This document shows positions 60,640-64,000 of a stretch of 64,000 bases of DNA, one piece after another; the first letter of the stretch is position 1, and the number at the start of each line of letters is the position of its first letter. Source of the stretch: an uncultured Gemmiger sp. (GTDB lineage Bacteria > Bacillota > Clostridia > Oscillospirales > Ruminococcaceae). The position numbers and the translations under genes are program-made. Under the pieces are notes generated by a model. The model did not search any database, was not told where the DNA came from, and saw only the letters and a program-made list of their open reading frames with translations. Location of the stretch: contig CALXHQ010000008.1 in the NCBI GenBank assembly GCA_944388145.1, positions 46,184 to 110,183 of the forward strand. The letters are read 5' to 3'.

Positions 60640-62133
60640 TCAGCGCCGGCCCGCCTTGCTGCCGGCTATGGGGGCGCCGGCAGTCTCCTCCGGCTTTTTG
60701 GCGTCGCCGGCGGGCAGGCTGAAGGTGAACCGGCACCATTTGCCCTCCTCGCTCTCCACCCGGATGTCGCCGCCGGACAGGTTGACCAGCACCTTGCAGA
60801 TGTGCAGCCCCAGCCCGGACCCCCGGGCGTTCAGCCCGCGGGAGCGGTCCTCCTTGTAAAAGCGGTCAAAGACGAAGGGCAGGGCGTCCGGGGAGATGCC
60901 GGCGCCGGTGTTCTCGATGGACAGTTCCACCCGGTCGCCCAGGTGCCGGGCGACAAAGCGGATAACGCCCTCCGGCGGGGTGAACTTGATGGCATTGTCC
61001 ACAATATTGTAGACCACCTGGTGGACGAAATCCGGGTCGGCGTAGACCAGCACCGGCGCGCCGCCCAGGCCCTGGATGTCGATCCTGGCATCCTCGATGC
61101 GCTGCTCATCGGACAGCACCACGTCGGTAACAGTGTCCCAGATGTTGTAGCTGCGGGCGTGGACCTGATACTCGCCGGCCTCCAGCTTGGTGATGTCCAG
61201 CATGTTTTTCACCAGGCGGGACAGGCGCCCGGTCTCCTGGCTGACAATTTCCAGGTATTTCCGCTGCTCCTCCGGCGGGATGGTGCCGTCCAGCATACCG
61301 TCGATAAAGCCCTGGATGGTGGTCATGGGGGTGCGCAGCTCGTGGGCAATATTGCCCATGAACTGCCCGCGGGAATTGTCGATGGTCTGCAGCCGGGCTG
61401 CCATGTTGTTGAAGGTCGCGGCAAAATCCGCCAGCTCGGTGCAGCCGTCCACCGGAGCACGGGCGGTAAAGTCACCGCTGCCCAGCTTGCGGGCGGCCTC
61501 GCTGATGGCGGCGATGGGCCGGGTGAACCGCCGGGCAAACACCGCTGCCATAACGCAGGTGCCGATCAGCGCGATGGCGGCAGAAAGCAGAAACATATTG
61601 ACCATGTCCCCGATATAGCCCAGCAGCGCGCCCATGTCGGTGGCGGCAAAGATGTACCCGGCGGAGCGGTTTGCCTGGATGGCCCGGCCCAGCACATAGT
61701 ACTGCCGGCTGAACACGCCGTCCATATCGCCCACCACAAACAGCTCGCCCTGCTGGTCGATCTCTTCCAGCAGATCGGCGGGCACTGCCTCCCCGGTCAG
61801 CACGTCGCCTCCGGTGTGCAGCTGCACGTTGCCGGCTTCGTCGGTGACGAACAGCAGTGTCTTGGCGGCGGTGTTGAACAGCTCCAGCCCCCGCGTGGCC
61901 TGGGCGCGCAGCTGTTCATCGGGGATGGGCTTGGTGATGCTGATGCCGTTGTTGGCCAGCTGTTCGCTGACGGCGGCGGCGCCGTCCAGGATGCCGGTCA
62001 GCGCGGCCCGGCGCTCGGAGGCAAAATACCCCACCGACAGGGCGGTCTGACTCAGGCAGACCACGCTCAGCCCCAAAATGACCACGGCGGCAACATTGGA
62101 AAAAAACTCCCGGCTGATGGATTTTGCACGCAT
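60640..62133 (-). CDS. Membrane sensor histidine kinase
   Basis: 497 residues. Helices at about 13-33 and 183-205 flank an external sensor domain of about 145 residues; a HAMP segment (about 205-260) and the H-box GNIAHELRTPMTT follow; the ATPase has NIVDNAIKFTP and GSGLGLHICK. Its ATG directly abuts the regulator stop, with GAGGTAAAAG inside the regulator gene. The signal is unknown. Confidence 0.92.
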   Translation of the reverse strand: MRAKSISREFFSNVAAVVILGLSVVCLSQTALSVGYFASERRAALTGILDGAAAVSEQLANNGISITKPIPDEQLRAQATRGLELFNTAAKTLLFVTDEAGNVQLHTGGDVLTGEAVPADLLEEIDQQGELFVVGDMDGVFSRQYYVLGRAIQANRSAGYIFAATDMGALLGYIGDMVNMFLLSAAIALIGTCVMAAVFARRFTRPIAAISEAARKLGSGDFTARAPVDGCTELADFAATFNNMAARLQTIDNSRGQFMGNIAHELRTPMTTIQGFIDGMLDGTIPPEEQRKYLEIVSQETGRLSRLVKNMLDITKLEAGEYQVHARSYNIWDTVTDVVLSDEQRIEDARIDIQGLGGAPVLVYADPDFVHQVVYNIVDNAIKFTPPEGVIRFVARHLGDRVELSIENTGAGISPDALPFVFDRFYKEDRSRGLNARGSGLGLHICKVLVNLSGGDIRVESEEGKWCRFTFSLPAGDAKKPEETAGAPIAGSKAGRR

Positions 62134-62823
62134 TTACTCTTTTACCTCAAACTTGTAGCCCACGCCCCAGACGGTTTTCAGGTTCCACTGATCGGATGCG
62201 CCCTCCAGCTTCTCCCGCAGGCGCTTGACGTGGACGTCGATGGTGCGGCTGTCGCCGTAATACTCAAAGCCCCAGACTTCGTCCAGCAGCTGGTCGCGGG
62301 TATACACCCGGTTGGGGTGGCTGCACAGGCAGGCCAGCAGCTCCAGCTCCTTGGGCGGAGCCTCCACCACTTTGCCCTTGACCTTCAGCTCGTAGCGGTT
62401 CATATCCAGGTGCAGGTTGTCAAAGTCGTATACGCCCTTGTTGGCCTCGTCGTCGGTGGCACAGCGGCGCAGCACCGCCTTGATGCGGGCGGTGACCTCC
62501 TTGGCGTCAAAGGGCTTGACGATATAGTCATCGGCGCCCAGCTCCAGGCCCAGCACCTTGTCGTAGGTTTCGCCCTTGGCGGTCAGCATGATGATGGGGG
62601 TCTTGCTGGTAGCGCGGATCTTGCGGCAGACCTCCCAGCCGTCCATGCCGGGCATCATCACGTCCAGCAGCACCATGTCCGGTTTGAGCTTTTCAAATTC
62701 GGCCAGGGCGGCGTTGCCGTCATAGGCCAGCGTGACGCTGTACCCCTCCTTGACCAGGTAAAGCCGCAGCAGTTCACAGATGTTTTTATCGTCGTCCACG
62801 ACAAGGATCTTCTCGTTTGCCAT
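62134..62823 (-). CDS. OmpR-family response regulator
   Basis: 229 residues. VVDDDKNICELL and VLLDVMMPGMDGWEVC mark the receiver, and the C-terminal winged helix has YYGDSRTIDVHVKRLREKLE. It is cotranscribed ahead of its kinase. ATG 62823 follows GGAGGGA; the upstream in-frame extension covers the promoter. Targets not identified in the window. Confidence 0.93.
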   Translation of the reverse strand: MANEKILVVDDDKNICELLRLYLVKEGYSVTLAYDGNAALAEFEKLKPDMVLLDVMMPGMDGWEVCRKIRATSKTPIIMLTAKGETYDKVLGLELGADDYIVKPFDAKEVTARIKAVLRRCATDDEANKGVYDFDNLHLDMNRYELKVKGKVVEAPPKELELLACLCSHPNRVYTRDQLLDEVWGFEYYGDSRTIDVHVKRLREKLEGASDQWNLKTVWGVGYKFEVKE

Positions 62824-62905
62824 GGGGGAATCCCTCCTCAGTATGTAAGCGCTTTTGTACCGCTTTGCCCATGCAGAGCAAAGCGGCAAGATACAATCCA
62901 TCCAT

Positions 62906-62934
62906 ATTATACTAGTTAATTGTGGACAAATAAA
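62906..62934 (-). promoter_or_regulatory. Promoter of the two-component operon
   Basis: Minus strand: TTTATT (62934-62929), a 17-base spacer, then TATAAT (62911-62906). Confidence 0.6.
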
Positions 62935-62969
62935 GAACAACGCGCAAATTCTGTGCGGCGGCAAACAAC

Positions 62970-63000
62970 AAAAGCCCTCCGGCGCGGGACGCCGGAGGGC
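62970..63000 (-). terminator. Terminator upstream of the two-component operon
   Basis: GCCCTCCGGCG (62974-62984) pairs with CGCCGGAGGGC (62990-63000); TTTTG follows on the minus strand. Confidence 0.75.
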
Positions 63001-63055
63001 GGGCAGACGGTTTGGCGGCTCTGCGGGATCTTCAGCCCTTGCCGGCAAAGAGCGG

Positions 63056-63205
63056 TCAGGCGGCTGCGTCGTGGGTTAGCACACCATCTTCAATGATGAG
63101 ATAGGTGATGGCGCTGTGGATGGCGTCCCGGTATTGGACGGTCACATGGGCGGCGTCGGTGTCCTCCATCAGTGCGGTGCAAAGGTTGGTCAGCGTCTCG
63201 GTCAT
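63056..63205 (-). CDS. Small unrecognised ORF, 49 residues
   Basis: An open minus-strand frame from ATG 63205 encodes a 49-residue acidic peptide (TETLTNLCTALMEDTDAAHV and ITYLIIEDGVLTH). Codon use is like that of chromosomal genes and a terminator follows, but no strong ribosome site is visible. The frame stays open for about 23 more codons upstream without a start, so it may be the 3' end of a gene interrupted by the element at the right edge. Confidence 0.35.
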   Translation of the reverse strand: MTETLTNLCTALMEDTDAAHVTVQYRDAIHSAITYLIIEDGVLTHDAAA

Positions 63206-63410
63206 GGTATCGGCGTTCAAAGGCCGGATTCTATATCTCCATACCTCTCTATAAACGCCGCCAAAGCCTGATATAGCGCGGTTTTACGCAAAACCAACCA
63301 AATTATAACTTCATATTTCTCTATGTAGTCCCACGCGGAAATGGCGTAAAAATGGCGTAGAGAAATCGGTAGATTTGCAGATGAAGAAGAGCACTACTAC
63401 TTTGAGAAAG
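63206..63410. other. AT-richer junction region
   Basis: GC drops abruptly from about 63230. A direct repeat AATGGCGTA occurs twice at about 63340-63360, and a short plus-strand open frame with coding-like residues (RFADEEEHYYFEKEQR then stop, about 63370-63420) looks like a gene tail. No integrase is visible. Confidence 0.4.
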
Positions 63411-63416
63411 AACAAA

Positions 63417-63458
63417 GATGAGCACGGCCTATACAAACGGGCCGTGCTCATCTTTTTT
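63417..63458 (+). terminator. Terminator at the right-hand element
   Basis: GATGAGCACGGCC (63417-63429) pairs perfectly with its complement (63440-63452), followed by TTTTTT. Confidence 0.85.
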
Positions 63459-63480
63459 ATACGGTCAAATGGTTTCGTGC

Positions 63481-63912
63481 TTACTTGTCATCGCTATTAG
63501 CGGGATTTTGACGAAAATCCTCTTGAACACCTTCGTTTAGATCAAAGCACATGGTTTTTGCATCAGCAACCCAGAAGCCGCGAACGCGGTACCGCTTGCC
63601 CGGAACCCAATCCTCGCCCGTGGCGGCGCGGAGCGGTTCCAGCAAATTTTTGCTGGAAATCGTCACAACGCCCTTCTGTTCGCCCCGCGGCTTGGAGAAC
63701 TTAAAACCCTTCGGCTCGTTGCTCTTGCACATACGGATTGCAAACACCTTCGCCTTGGCATCCAGCAGGCACAGCACATAGGCGGGATAACCCAGATCCT
63801 CCAGCACCTTCTTGCTGAAGGTGACGCCGCTCTGGTTGAGGTACATATCCGGGTAAGCGTTGATGTTGGAGTCAATCGTTTCAAAATTCAGAGAAGAAAA
63901 ATCAAAATTCAT
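63481..63912 (-). CDS. Hypothetical protein of a probable mobile element
   Basis: 143 residues, no family recognised. It is a soluble protein with a mixed alpha/beta pattern (YPAYVLCLLDAKAKVFAIRM, then KRYRVRGFWVADAKTMCFDL). GAAAGGA precedes ATG 63912; the upstream in-frame start overlaps the preceding gene. Codon use is more AT-ending than in the rest of the window. It follows another minus-strand gene by 13 bases. Confidence 0.7.
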   Translation of the reverse strand: MNFDFSSLNFETIDSNINAYPDMYLNQSGVTFSKKVLEDLGYPAYVLCLLDAKAKVFAIRMCKSNEPKGFKFSKPRGEQKGVVTISSKNLLEPLRAATGEDWVPGKRYRVRGFWVADAKTMCFDLNEGVQEDFRQNPANSDDK

Positions 63913-63925
63913 TTTAAAAATCCTT

Positions 63926-64000
63926 TCATTTCGTATTATCTTGTGTGTCATCGACAATTTTCATAAATTCCTGCCGTTCAGCAGGAGACCACCGGGAATC
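63926..64000 (-). CDS. C-terminal end of an unrecognised protein (partial)
   Basis: The last 24 codons enter from the right edge and read SRWSPAERQEFMKIVDDTQ before the stop. The frame is open to the edge and the next gene's ribosome site lies just after it, so they look like an operon. Too short to assign. Confidence 0.5.
   Translation of the reverse strand, partial: DSRWSPAERQEFMKIVDDTQDNTK

Noticed and set aside
1-64000. CRISPR arrays, rRNA and tRNA genes
   Set aside because: No evenly spaced direct repeats, no rRNA signatures and no cloverleaf with a T-loop motif were seen in the intergenic gaps.

Overview
The window is high-GC, tightly packed bacterial DNA that reads like a Gram-positive gut anaerobe of the Oscillospiraceae (Gemmiger, Subdoligranulum or Faecalibacterium type). 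The evidence is strong AGGAGG ribosome sites, an MsmK/UgpC-type sugar ATPase, ECF-type vitamin uptake (BioY and a cobalamin-linked S component), a Bce-type antimicrobial-peptide module, a Lsa-like ABC-F protein and many paired two-component and ABC operons. The genus is an inference. No rRNA, tRNA or CRISPR array was seen.

Layout. 1-13.7 kb is a mannose-glycan locus: the end of a probable sugar-binding protein, a GH130 phosphorylase, a GH38 alpha-mannosidase, a GH20-like hexosaminidase, an MFS transporter, a GH3/PA14 glycosidase, a ROK sugar kinase, a small membrane protein and mannose-6-phosphate isomerase. Together they would cut manno- or N-glycan-like oligosaccharides and feed mannose and mannose-1-phosphate into glycolysis. 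13.9-17.5 kb is an AT-richer island with two glycosyltransferases. 17.7-20.6 kb has an AraC regulator divergent from a shared sugar-ABC ATPase, then a sugar acetyltransferase.

20.9-26.5 kb is a redox operon: a deleted aldo/keto reductase remnant, a GNAT, a flavodoxin lipoprotein, a DUF4405 cytochrome-like membrane protein, a permease half, a flavin reductase, a flavodoxin, an FMN reductase and a DUF362 lipoprotein. A second DUF362 gene at 35.7 kb has a near-identical promoter module, so the two form a small regulon. Between them lie an AraC-DUF1349-MFS operon, bioY with a DUF1284 gene, and a complete BceRSAB-like module. 36.7-38.2 kb is a cobalamin-riboswitch operon (DUF4430 plus ECF S component), followed by a lipoprotein and class II aldolase.

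40.6-48.5 kb holds a Lsa-like ABC-F gene behind a six-codon leader peptide and attenuator, an OGG1-type glycosylase, a cluster of DnaA-box-like sites, rlmB, and a 1217-residue protein that looks like a catalytically dead P-type ATPase behind a long disordered region. 48.6-52 kb has a transposase stub, a 10-TM metal exporter and a cobalamin trio (cbiK, phosphatase, adenosyltransferase). 52.1-54.7 kb encodes a TetM-like ribosomal GTPase fused to a Rae1/YacP-type NYN nuclease domain, the most striking protein here. 54.9-62.8 kb has a YoaK protein, a MarR-controlled heterodimeric ABC exporter and a two-component system. The right end (about 63.2-64 kb) is lower in GC and looks like the edge of a mobile element.
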